This document shows, one piece after another, positions 56,931-64,000 of a stretch of DNA of 64,000 bases. A program made the position numbers and the translations under genes. Source of the DNA: AP-15 sp963762575 (GTDB lineage: Bacteria > Pseudomonadota > Alphaproteobacteria > ATCC43930 > CGMCC-115725); contig CAVXLL010000016.1 of assembly GCA_963762575.1 (NCBI GenBank), forward strand, positions 186,001-250,000. Reading direction: 5' to 3'. A model generated the notes under the pieces. That model made no database searches, had not been told where the DNA came from, and saw only the letters and a list, made by a program, of their open reading frames with translations. How positions within the stretch are numbered: the stretch's first letter is position 1; every line of letters starts with the position of its first letter.

Positions 56931-57096
56931 GCCCGAGGGCGCGACGAAGAGCGGCGTCCAACTCCTCCGCAGCCTGGTTCGGAATCGGAATCTCTATCGT
57001 CCGTCCGTTCGACACCTCGATTTGTAGAGCGATGGTACCAGGAAGATGGCGATCCGGTACCACGTGTATCTTTTGTGGTGACATTGGTGCCGCCAT
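56890..57096 (-). CDS. Small beta–beta–alpha protein, 68 aa
   Basis: IALQIEVSNGRTIEIPIP followed by AAEELDAALRRALG gives the same two-strand plus helix pattern as the 76-aa neighbour. The start is either ATG at 57096 or at 57084. Function unknown. Confidence 0.5.
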   Translation of the reverse strand: MAAPMSPQKIHVVPDRHLPGTIALQIEVSNGRTIEIPIPNQAAEELDAALRRALGLDHDDGTPERIVG

Positions 57097-57146
57097 ATCC
57101 TGAAATCCGGATTTGCCGGTCGAGCGGGGAAGATTAAGCGCTTCGA

Positions 57147-57383
57147 TCAGGTGTAGCGAATGGTCGGCAATGATGATTCGCTTATCTCAAACTCAAATTT
57201 TCGTTGTTTGAAAGTGGTAAGTTCCAGGAATATACGACCCGTCATATCTCTGCGGATCGCAAAGTCTTTTGCTATCATTTTGGGCATCATTCCGCTCCAG
57301 GGCGGAGCCACTGCCCAGTTGAACACGTCCCCGAAGGGGCGTAGATAGGAATTATCGTCCCGTGGCGGCTCGCAAAGTTTCAC
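57147..57383 (-). CDS. Small hypothetical protein, 78 aa
   Basis: A GTG-started frame (MKLCEPPRDDNSYLRPF, then RRDMTGRIFLELTTFKQRKF). It has mixed charge and no membrane segment. Codon use is more AT-rich than in the 0–54 kb part. It heads the reverse-strand run of small genes. Confidence 0.5.
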   Translation of the reverse strand: MKLCEPPRDDNSYLRPFGDVFNWAVAPPWSGMMPKMIAKDFAIRRDMTGRIFLELTTFKQRKFEFEISESSLPTIRYT

Positions 57384-57454
57384 GGGGCGCGGAGCGCCGG
57401 GGGATGACAGCCCCCGGTCTCCAACTGTTCGCTCCCTATCACATATCTGGACGC

Positions 57455-57668
57455 ATGCCAGAGTCCCCCGCGAGACAGACCGAAGCCAACTACACCCGAG
57501 CAGAAGCGCATAGAAGAGCTTCCCGACGCCTGGGAGCGATTCGAAAAGGCGTTTGATACGGTGATGAAGGCTAAACCCAAGCCGCGATCTTCAAAGCCTA
57601 AGGAACGGCCCACTTCAACGGGGCGCGTCCACAAGGGAAAGACGCGGAGTTAGGGGCACCAGCAATGA
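57455..57668 (+). CDS. Small basic protein, start uncertain
   Basis: A frame ending in a TGA that overlaps the ATG of the next gene (ATGA at 57665) encodes TPEQKRIEELPDAWERFEKA and a Lys/Pro/Arg-rich tail. This looks coding, but there is no start codon in that frame. An ATG at 57455 (MPESPARQT) is one frame off, so a one-base indel near 57480 is likely. Low confidence. Confidence 0.4.
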
Positions 57669-57995
57669 GCGAGCGTCCAAGTGTTGGAGGTGCCGCAGAA
57701 GCGCTATCGATCATTATTCATAATTCGCGTCCCGTTGAATTGTCGACGCTAACGGAGAGCCTACAAGCGCTCGCCGGCGCACACGCGCGATTCGCCGATG
57801 AGCGTGGGGTAACCATCAACGGTGATGTAGTACGGCTGTTTGTCAGAGAAATTAAGAGCGGCTCTATCATTGTTGATTTGGTTGCGCTCGCCGCGACCCT
57901 GCCAATGTTCCCAGAGAAAATTGCCACTGTGGTCGAGTTTTCTAAAAACTTGATTGAAATCATTAAGTACTTCAAAGGGGAACGCCAAGACGAGC

Positions 57996-57999
57996 CTAG
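57996..57999. repeat. CTAG target-site copy, left
   Basis: CTAG directly outside the left inverted repeat of the IS. The matching copy is at 60007–60010. Deleting the element with one copy restores the reading frame of the host gene. Confidence 0.75.
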
Positions 58000-60006
58000 C
58001 CTAACTTCGCCGATTCGACCCGCCGTTCCGGAATTTTCGCCGGGCAAGTCATTGAACGACAAGGAGCGCGGCGGGCCAAAACGCCGAAAATCGGCTGTAG
58101 TGCCGACCAAGTCTATTCTCTCGGCCGCCAATGTGCCGATAATCGCCGGCCATCATGTTCTTGCGCTGCAAAGTTCGCCGGAAGGATGGCAAGCAACATC
58201 GCTATTGGAGCGTTGTCGAGAACACGCGGACCGCCAGGGGGCGCGTGGTGCAGCGGCACGTGCTGTACCTGGGCGAGATCAACGACACGCAGGAGTTGGC
58301 GTGGCGGCGCTCAATCGAGGTGCTTGAGGAAGGCGCCACGCAACCGCGGACGCTGTCGCTGTTTCCGGAAGACCGCGGCGCAGGAGTGCTGGCGGACACC
58401 TCGATCGTCCACGTCAAGCTGTCGCAGTTGCAGTTGCGCCGGCCACGGCAGTGGGGTGCGTGCTGGCTGGCGTTGATGCTGTGGCGTGAGCTGCAGCTCG
58501 ATCAGTTCTGGTCGAAGCGGCTGGGGGTGAGCCGCAAGGGGACGCGCTGGGATCAGGTCCTGTTCGTGCTGGTCGCCTATCGCCTGCTGGCGCCGGGCAG
58601 CGAATGGCGCCTGCACCGCGAGTGGTTTCAGCGCAGCGCCGTGGCCGATCTCTTGGGCCAGGATGCCGGGCTCGCCGAGATCCACAAGCTGTATCGTTGT
58701 CACGACCGACTGCTCGCGCACAAGCAAGCGGTCTTCGATCACCTGGTGGGACGGTGGCGCGATCTGTTCAACATCAGCTACGACGTGCTGCTCTACGATC
58801 TGACGAGCACCTATTTCGAGGCGGATCCACCGTTCCCGGAAGGCGACAAGCGCCGCTTCGGGTACTCGCGCGATCATCGACCCGATTGTGTGCAGATCGT
58901 CATTGCCCTGGTGGTGACGCCCGAAGGCCTGCCGCTGGCCTATGAGGTGCTGGCCGGCAACACTGCGGACAAGACGACATTGCGGGGGTTTCTCGACCAC
59001 ATCGAGCGACAATACGGCAAGGCGCGCCGCGTTTGGCTGATGGACCGCGGCGTGCCGACCGAAGAGGTGCTCGCCGAAATGCGCGCGGCCGACCCGCCGG
59101 TGCATTACCTGGTGGGCACGCCGAAGGGTCGCTTGACGCGTTTGGAGAAGCATCTGATTGCCCAGCCGTGGCAAGAGGCGCGACCCGGCGTGCAGGTCAA
59201 GCTGTTGGCGCAAGAGGGTGAACTCTATGTCCTTGCCCAGAGCCGCGACCGCGTCGCCAAAGAGCGTGCGATGCGGCGGCGGCAGCTGAAGCGGCTGTGG
59301 GCCCGGCTCAGGCAACTCGCTACAATGGCGCTCGCGCGCGAGGAGCTGCTCATGAAACTCGGTGCCGCGCGCGATCAGTCCCGCGCCGCCTGGCGTTCGG
59401 TCACGATCGAGGTCGCCGCAGACAGCGCCACGTTCAGCTATCGGCTCGATCGCAATAAGCTGCGGCAGGCACGATCGCGCGAAGGCCGGTATCTGTTGCG
59501 CACCAACCTCGTCGAGGAAGACCCCGCCAAGCTGTGGAGCCATTATCTGCTGCTGGTGGCGGTCGAAGAGGCGTTCAAGAACCTCAAGGGCGACCTGGCG
59601 ATCCGGCCGGTCTTTCACCAGATTGAGGCACGCGTTGAGGCGCACGTCTTCATCGCCTTCCTGGCCTATTGCCTGCACGTCACTCTTGCGCGGCGCTTGC
59701 ATGCGCTGGCGCCCGGGCTGACGCCGCGCAGCGTGCTGGAAAAGTTCGCCGCCGTGCAGATGATCGATGTGCACCTGCCGACCACCGACGGCCGCGAGCT
59801 GTTGCTCACCCGCTATACCGAGCCCGAACCCGAGCTCAGCCTCTTGCTGAATAAGCTGAAACTGGAGCTTCCCGCCCAACCACCACCTAAAATCACCGCC
59901 ATCCCGCCGACGCCACCCACCTCGCTGTAGTGCCGACCTTCGGGGGTCCACCTCAGCGATCTCAGACACTTAGGCGCTTAAAAGTGCTCCAATCGGCGAA
60001 GTTCGG
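58000..60006 (+). mobile_element. IS1634-family insertion sequence, 2007 bp
   Basis: Bounded by imperfect 18-base inverted repeats (58000–58017 and 59989–60006), which share ACTTCGCCGATT exactly, and flanked by CTAG on both sides. It encodes one intact DDE transposase. The intact ends, whole open frame and clean target duplication suggest it is recent and possibly still active. Confidence 0.85.
58155..59930 (+). CDS. IS1634-family transposase
   Basis: A 591-aa IS4-superclass DDE transposase. The N-terminus MFLRCKVRRKDGKQHRYWS, the first Asp region YDLTSTYFEADPP, the second Asp in VWLMDRGVPTEEV and the Glu region LLVAVEEAFKNLKGDLAIRP are all present. It catalyses cut-and-paste movement of the element. 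The frame is intact. A long open frame on the opposite strand is a coding shadow. Confidence 0.95.
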   Translation: MFLRCKVRRKDGKQHRYWSVVENTRTARGRVVQRHVLYLGEINDTQELAWRRSIEVLEEGATQPRTLSLFPEDRGAGVLADTSIVHVKLSQLQLRRPRQWGACWLALMLWRELQLDQFWSKRLGVSRKGTRWDQVLFVLVAYRLLAPGSEWRLHREWFQRSAVADLLGQDAGLAEIHKLYRCHDRLLAHKQAVFDHLVGRWRDLFNISYDVLLYDLTSTYFEADPPFPEGDKRRFGYSRDHRPDCVQIVIALVVTPEGLPLAYEVLAGNTADKTTLRGFLDHIERQYGKARRVWLMDRGVPTEEVLAEMRAADPPVHYLVGTPKGRLTRLEKHLIAQPWQEARPGVQVKLLAQEGELYVLAQSRDRVAKERAMRRRQLKRLWARLRQLATMALAREELLMKLGAARDQSRAAWRSVTIEVAADSATFSYRLDRNKLRQARSREGRYLLRTNLVEEDPAKLWSHYLLLVAVEEAFKNLKGDLAIRPVFHQIEARVEAHVFIAFLAYCLHVTLARRLHALAPGLTPRSVLEKFAAVQMIDVHLPTTDGRELLLTRYTEPEPELSLLLNKLKLELPAQPPPKITAIPPTPPTSL

Positions 60007-60010
60007 CTAG
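60007..60010. repeat. CTAG target-site copy, right
   Basis: Right copy of the CTAG flanking the IS1634-type element. The split gene continues immediately after it. Confidence 0.75.
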
Positions 60011-60573
60011 TGAGCTAAAGCCGCGAGACGCTCTTGACGTTACACGCTTTCTCGCCCCAGTGGCCAATGATGCTCGCTCAGATCTGCAAATTAACGCAGA
60101 ATCTGGCGCGCACGTACAGGTGGTGACTTATAATATAAATTCAAATGACGCGAATGCTGTCCAGAATAGAGCGATGAACTGGATTGCTAGGAATGCCGAG
60201 CCAGTTCATGGTGTCCAAAAGGGACAGCTGTTTTACTTCTTCCAAGCAAGAGATGATAGTCAGGCGACAACAGGTGATCGCGGCATCATTGAAGCCATCG
60301 GCCCACATCCAGTTAAAACTATTTTTGCCAATGAATCCGCCAAGGAGGCCATGCTAAGTGAAGCGCTTTTCAAAAAAGCATATATTGTTGATGTAGACGT
60401 GCAAACGATCGGCGGGAAGCCGAGGCTTTACAAAATACTCGCGGTAACAGATAGCTTTGACCGATAGTGCCATATTTAGCCCTGCATAAACTCGAAGTCT
60501 AATTGGATCGGCTCTCGATAAGGCGAGCCATCCGGCCAGGGCGGTTCAGGCAGTTCCGGCTTCCTCGCCTTGG

Positions 60574-61479
60574 CTACGAGTTCCGCCGATAGGTCAGCCG
60601 CTTGCCGTAAATACCCGCGGCGGCGATTTCGGTGCGCTGCATGTCGGTATAACCAAGCGCCGCCCTGTAGTTATAACGAAAGTCAAATTCGCAAAGGTAG
60701 CGCTTCAAATGGTCTTGGCTGACGCTGTGATATATGCCGTAGATGCCTCTCTTGAAAATTGAAAAGTAGCCTTCGACCGTATTGGTATGCGCATCCCCGC
60801 GGACGTATTCGTTGATGGAGTGAGTGACTGTGCGATGGCTGGCGAACTGCTCGCCGATTGCCCAATAAACGCCGCTCTCGTCCGTGCGGAAATGGGAATC
60901 CTTGGCGATCGCATCGACGATGATTGGCTTTAGCGTTGTGGCGGTCACCTCCGGCACGTGGAAGCTGCGGACCTTGCCGCCACGCTCTACCAGTGACATC
61001 ACGGCTTCCTTTGGTGGCGGAGCCTTGTATGCGCGGTTCTTTGCTTTGCCCCCAGTGAAGGTCTCATCGGCTTCGACGAATTTCCCTTCGCCACCGAGCG
61101 GGCCGAGCTTGCTTTCGCGCATGGCCTCGCGGATGCGGTGCATCATGAACCACGCGGTCTTATAGCTGCCGCCCATCATGCGGTGCATCTGGAGCGCGCT
61201 CATACCCTTCTTGCTCGAATTGATCAGGTAGATTGCCATGCACCACTTGCTGAGCGCGATTTTGGAACGCTCGCAAACGGTGTTCACGGTGACGGTGAAT
61301 TGCTCCCGGCAGTCATTGCATTGAAAGAGGCCACGGCGATGCGCGTTGCCGTGCAGCCGAGTAACTACGGTTGAGCCGCAATGCGGACAAAACGGGCCGT
61401 CAGGCCAGATCCGTGCTTCAAACCATTCGCGCGCTGCGGCTTCGTCGTGGAAGATCGGATTATCAAGATAGCTTGGCAT
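60574..61479 (-). CDS. ISXO2-like (IS1595-family) transposase
   Basis: A 301-aa transposase. A zinc ribbon (CPHCGST, CNDC) at residues 32–58 is followed by the ISXO2-like DDE/DDN domain (EADETFTGGKAKN, VYWAIGEQFASHRTV, NTVEGYFSIFKRGIYG). It would move a single-gene element. I found no matching inverted repeat on the left side, so the element may be incomplete. It lies about 570 bases from the IS1634 element. Confidence 0.92.
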   Translation of the reverse strand: MPSYLDNPIFHDEAAAREWFEARIWPDGPFCPHCGSTVVTRLHGNAHRRGLFQCNDCREQFTVTVNTVCERSKIALSKWCMAIYLINSSKKGMSALQMHRMMGGSYKTAWFMMHRIREAMRESKLGPLGGEGKFVEADETFTGGKAKNRAYKAPPPKEAVMSLVERGGKVRSFHVPEVTATTLKPIIVDAIAKDSHFRTDESGVYWAIGEQFASHRTVTHSINEYVRGDAHTNTVEGYFSIFKRGIYGIYHSVSQDHLKRYLCEFDFRYNYRAALGYTDMQRTEIAAAGIYGKRLTYRRNS

Positions 61480-61490
61480 AACGGCGCTCC

Positions 61491-61518
61491 GGTCTGATGG
61501 TCGGGAATTTATCAGACC
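61491..61518. repeat. Inverted repeat upstream of the ISXO2-like transposase
   Basis: GGTCTGAT at 61491–61498 pairs with ATCAGACC at 61511–61518 across a 12-base loop, just before the transposase start. It could be the right terminal end of the IS or a regulatory hairpin. Confidence 0.5.
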
Positions 61519-61627
61519 CGCGCCGCTTTGTCAACGGGATAGTTACCGGCGAATACCGGCGACAGGGACGACAATGCCCGGCCTCCACCAAGAGGCCGAG
61601 CATTGTATTTTTACGGCCCCTGGCGGC

Positions 61628-62419
61628 TCACCACTTGTTCCGGAGCTCGCGCAATCTCAGGAACACCGTCTTCGGGTCCGGATTGTCGGGCAGATCCGGG
61701 AAGGCTTCGCTCAGCCGCTTGATGACCGTCGGGCTGGTCAGCCGGAAGAAGGTGTTGATCTCCCGCTCCAATGCCAGAGTAGTGACCAGCGCCCTCGCTG
61801 GATCCTGTTTTTCCATTGTCGGCAGCATCGACTTGGCCTTGGCATTGTCCGGCTCGCGGTCCAATGTGAAGGCGAGGTTGCGCGCGATGTAGTCGTGCCC
61901 CGGATAGATCAGCGTGTCTTCCGGCAGTTTGGCGAGCTGGCTGACAAAGCTGTTGTAGAGCTCGTTCGGATGACCGCCATTGTGGCAATTGCCGGCGCCG
62001 GCATTGAACAACGTGTCGCCGCAGAACAATGCCGGCGTGTCGCTGTGCGACCTCACGCAGATGTGGCTCATCGTGTGACCCGGCGTATCCAGGCATTCGA
62101 GCTCGACGGTCTTGCCGACCTTGATCACGTCGCCGGCGCGCAATCCGCGGCTCATCTCCGGGATCTTGTCTTTGGCATTGGCGTGCGCCAATACCGGCGC
62201 CTTGGTGGCCGCGATCATCTGCTGGTTGCCGCCGGTATGATCGCGGTGCTCGTGGGTGTTGAGAATCTGAGTGATGTTCCAGCCCTTCGCCTTGGCGGCG
62301 GCGAGGCATTTCTCGTGATCCAGCGGATCGACCGCCAACGCCTCGCCGGTTTCGGCGCAGGCGATCAGGTAATTGAAATTGCGGCCGGAATTTGCGGTCC
62401 AGATCTGTTCGACGATCAT
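61628..62419 (-). CDS. gloB: Hydroxyacylglutathione hydrolase (glyoxalase II)
   Basis: A 263-aa metallo-beta-lactamase-fold enzyme that hydrolyses S-D-lactoylglutathione, the second step of methylglyoxal detoxification. The binuclear metal motif THEHRDH is at residues 55–61, with LDTPGHTMSH, FCGDTLFNAGAGNC and YPGHDYI further on. Length is normal. It looks like ordinary chromosome between two accessory patches. Confidence 0.93.
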   Translation of the reverse strand: MIVEQIWTANSGRNFNYLIACAETGEALAVDPLDHEKCLAAAKAKGWNITQILNTHEHRDHTGGNQQMIAATKAPVLAHANAKDKIPEMSRGLRAGDVIKVGKTVELECLDTPGHTMSHICVRSHSDTPALFCGDTLFNAGAGNCHNGGHPNELYNSFVSQLAKLPEDTLIYPGHDYIARNLAFTLDREPDNAKAKSMLPTMEKQDPARALVTTLALEREINTFFRLTSPTVIKRLSEAFPDLPDNPDPKTVFLRLRELRNKW

Positions 62420-62714
62420 TGCTCGCAGCTCCTTCCAACTCTTCGGAAGGGAAAGAACTAGTCTCGGCGGGGGGGCGAGTTAAACCGCGCAGCCCACCTA
62501 GGCAAGTCCTCCTCTCTCCCGCAACGCGACGCACGCCGATGAGGGTGCCAAGGTACTGGTAAGGTTTCGCTTTTCTGTTCCAGATTCTGTTCCAGAATCG
62601 AGGCATGATTACGGCGATGCCCGCGTCTCGACGGAGACGCAAGACCTCCACCGGCTCGACGGCCCAACTCAAGGCAGCCGGTTGCCAGATGCAGACTAGA
62701 AAGGGAGTAACACG

Positions 62715-62954
62715 ATGACTGGAAAGGTTCGCCTGAACCTTCAGGTGTCCGAACAACCGAATTCCGACTTGGAGGAAATGGCCGACGGCACGGGCAGCAA
62801 CCGGACGGAGGTAATCCGGCAGGCGCTTGCCCTGATGAAAATCGCCCACAAAGCAAGGCAGGAAGGTCGGCACATTGGGCTGGTAACCGACCCCTCCAAG
62901 TTAGACACGGAGCTGGTCGGCATCCTATGTAGGGTGCATGCCGACCCAGATTAA
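62715..62954 (+). CDS. Ribbon-helix-helix (CopG/Arc-like) DNA-binding protein
   Basis: A 79-aa protein: a beta strand (KVRLNLQVSE) and two helices (SDLEEMADGTG, SNRTEVIRQALALMKIA) make the RHH fold used by antitoxins and small repressors. The ATG follows AAAGGGAG. Its end overlaps the next gene by 17 bases, as in a two-gene unit. The 295 bases upstream, back to gloB, contain no other gene I can support. Confidence 0.8.
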   Translation: MTGKVRLNLQVSEQPNSDLEEMADGTGSNRTEVIRQALALMKIAHKARQEGRHIGLVTDPSKLDTELVGILCRVHADPD

Positions 62955-63247
62955 TCTCGACGGAGTAGTCCCGCGCGGCGAGCTGACGCTCGCGCGTGAC
63001 GAGCATCCCGATGAGAGAGCCGCGCGGCTCAGGCAAGAGGACAGGGTCGCAATAAAAACTATGCGAAGATGTAGCCATCTTCGTGGCCCTGTACCTTTTC
63101 CTTGTCGGCATGGTCGGTGTTTGCGTGTATTTTATTTTGTTTGCTTCAGCAGTCCCGCCGGAAACTCAGAGATGGTCGCAGTCGCTTCTGGCGGCGATTA
63201 TGAGCGGCACGGTTTCCTTCATGGTCGGGCGCAAAGTCGGAAAGTAA
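62938..63247 (+). pseudogene. Small one-helix membrane protein, one frameshift
   Basis: The first 40 codons (QINLDGVVPRGELTLARDE, RAARLRQEDR) resemble the head of a small membrane protein family. After a one-base shift near 63065 the rest reads FVALYLFLVGMVGVCVYFIL, a transmembrane helix, then RWSQSLLAAIMSGTVSFMVG to a TAA at 63247. Total length is one base over 103 codons. It partners the RHH gene upstream. Confidence 0.65.
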
Positions 63248-63414
63248 ATTCCATGCGTCGTCCCGAGGCAGAGGTTCTTGCTTCTAGTCGCAGCCAATCT
63301 TTGAGGCGCATTGCTGAAGCGACCGGGCATAGACTTATCGTCGATTTACCGCCGATCAAAAGCCCGCGTTAGATCGGCCGGGTGATTGCAAGCGATTTCA
63401 TAGTTGGAGCATCG

Positions 63415-64000
63415 ACATGGACGCTAAACGCGTCGCAAGACTGCAAAGCCAAATTACCGCCTTTGGCCGCGCTCGTTCGCCAGCCGATCAGCAAATCGAC
63501 CGAATGCGCCTCGTCGTGGCTGGCCCGCAGTATTTGAGATTCCGAGCGCCTGGAGCTTTCACCAGTTCCTTTTGAACTATGGGTATTCCCAACTTGGAGG
63601 CGACTGGATAACGATGAATGCCAACACTCACCCCCTGGTGAACCACTTCATCAAGGGCACTGCCGGCATTTCGGCTGACGGGTCTTACTGACGGCAATTT
63701 CTTAGCAGCCACTATGAACGGTGACCTGTTTGCATTTCTGTCGTTTGCCTATGATCTTTTTACCCTCGCCGACAACGCCGAGGTTCAGAAGTCCTTGTTG
63801 GATCGCCTTCGAAAGGCGGATCAATATCAAGGAGCCAGATACGAAATGTTCGTCGCGGCGTCCCTTCTTCGAGCCGGTTTTACGATTGCGTTCGAAGACG
63901 AAAGCGACAGCACCACGTCTCACTGCGAATTTATCGCTACCAGCAAGCAGACAGGCCGTCCGTTCTCCGTGGAAGCCAAAGCCGGCATCGCCAAACGCCG
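63415..64000 (+). pseudogene. Nuclease-like hypothetical gene, frameshifted and cut by the window edge
   Basis: From an ATG at 63415 the pieces DAKRVARLQSQITAFGRARS, then FHQFLLNYGYSQLGGDW, then NGDLFAFLSFAYDLFTLADN follow one another across three frames (breaks near 63555 and 63690). The last part is open to the edge and contains ARYEMFVAASLLRAG, EDESDSTTSHCEF and FSVEAKAG, an E..D..ExK-like pattern of PD-(D/E)XK nuclease folds. The 3' end is outside the window, and function is not proven. Confidence 0.6.

Larger units (their letters stand above)
57665..60467 (+). pseudogene. 263-aa hypothetical gene split by an IS1634-type element
   Basis: Codons from 57665 to 57999 and from 60011 to 60467 form one gene. 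Removing 58000–60010 joins GAG CCT AG with T GAG CTA in frame, giving ERQDEPSELKPRDALDVTRF across the junction. The rebuilt 263-aa protein has a conserved EIKSGSIIVDLVALA stretch, a hydrophobic segment near residues 75–90 and a C-terminal alpha/beta half (GHRGIIEAIGP-like, KAYIVDVDVQTIGG). No family is recognised. The remains are only lightly changed, so the insertion looks recent. Confidence 0.85.

Noticed and set aside
58094..59938. 15-base direct repeat gctgtagtgccgacc near both ends of the IS
   Set aside because: I first took it for the target duplication, but both copies lie inside the inverted repeats, and the CTAG flanks explain the frame restoration exactly.
58311..59969. 552-codon reverse frame opposite the IS1634 transposase
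   Set aside because: It mirrors the transposase gene exactly and has no homology-like motifs, so it is a coding shadow.
62420..62714. Gap before the RHH gene checked for tRNA or small RNA genes
   Set aside because: Short stem-like stretches exist but no cloverleaf or conserved RNA pattern could be built.

Overview
The window is high-GC bacterial chromosome and almost certainly alphaproteobacterial. The trp–molybdenum cofactor gene order (trpD, trpC, moaC, moeA), orphan Bug/TctC, PF04392 and NMT1/SsuA-type solute receptors, type III CoA-transferases, a multi-GAF sensor kinase and GC-rich extragenic palindromes all point to the Hyphomicrobiales (Bradyrhizobium-like), possibly an uncultured soil relative. 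No rRNA, tRNA, CRISPR array or integrase was seen.

Layout. 0–4 kb holds a tightly overlapping trpD / trpC-moaC fusion / moeA operon. 4–13 kb carries small-molecule metabolism: a crotonase, AlkB, a HpcH/HpaI aldolase, an aldo/keto reductase, a VOC protein, an FAD amine oxidase, a class C serine hydrolase and a thiolase. 13–18 kb has a lytic transglycosylase, small membrane proteins, an arginine-block disordered protein, a LigB–LigA type ring-opening dioxygenase and a response regulator/adenylate cyclase. 18–30 kb is one long reverse-strand signalling block. In transcription order it reads: multi-GAF histidine kinase (broken), three tandem Tat-exported binding proteins, a Phd/VapC-type pair, SCO1, a second histidine kinase, a CheY-like regulator and the regulator-cyclase. 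30–42 kb has a PF04392 binding protein with deletion scars of former tandem copies, MFS and GNAT genes, then a catabolic cluster (two CoA-transferases, GST, 3-hydroxyisobutyrate dehydrogenase-like, CMD) and an HtrA protease. 42–54 kb has a broken metallophosphoesterase, SDRs, mnmE, a patch of gene scars, an M3 peptidase, a Bug receptor, a propeller gene with an internal stop, and an amidohydrolase.

From about 55.3 kb the character changes. There is a more AT-rich accessory patch of small hypothetical genes, an IS1634-type element that splits a 263-aa gene (the join can be rebuilt exactly at a CTAG duplication), an ISXO2/IS1595 transposase, gloB as an island of ordinary chromosome, then a ribbon-helix-helix gene, a small membrane gene and a nuclease-like gene running off the right edge.

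A recurring property is single-base frameshifts in otherwise well-conserved genes. They are densest where sequence is internally repeated (tandem GAF domains, tandem binding proteins, duplicated kinase core). This fits uncorrected long-read errors at least as well as real gene decay, so every pseudogene call here should be read with that in mind.
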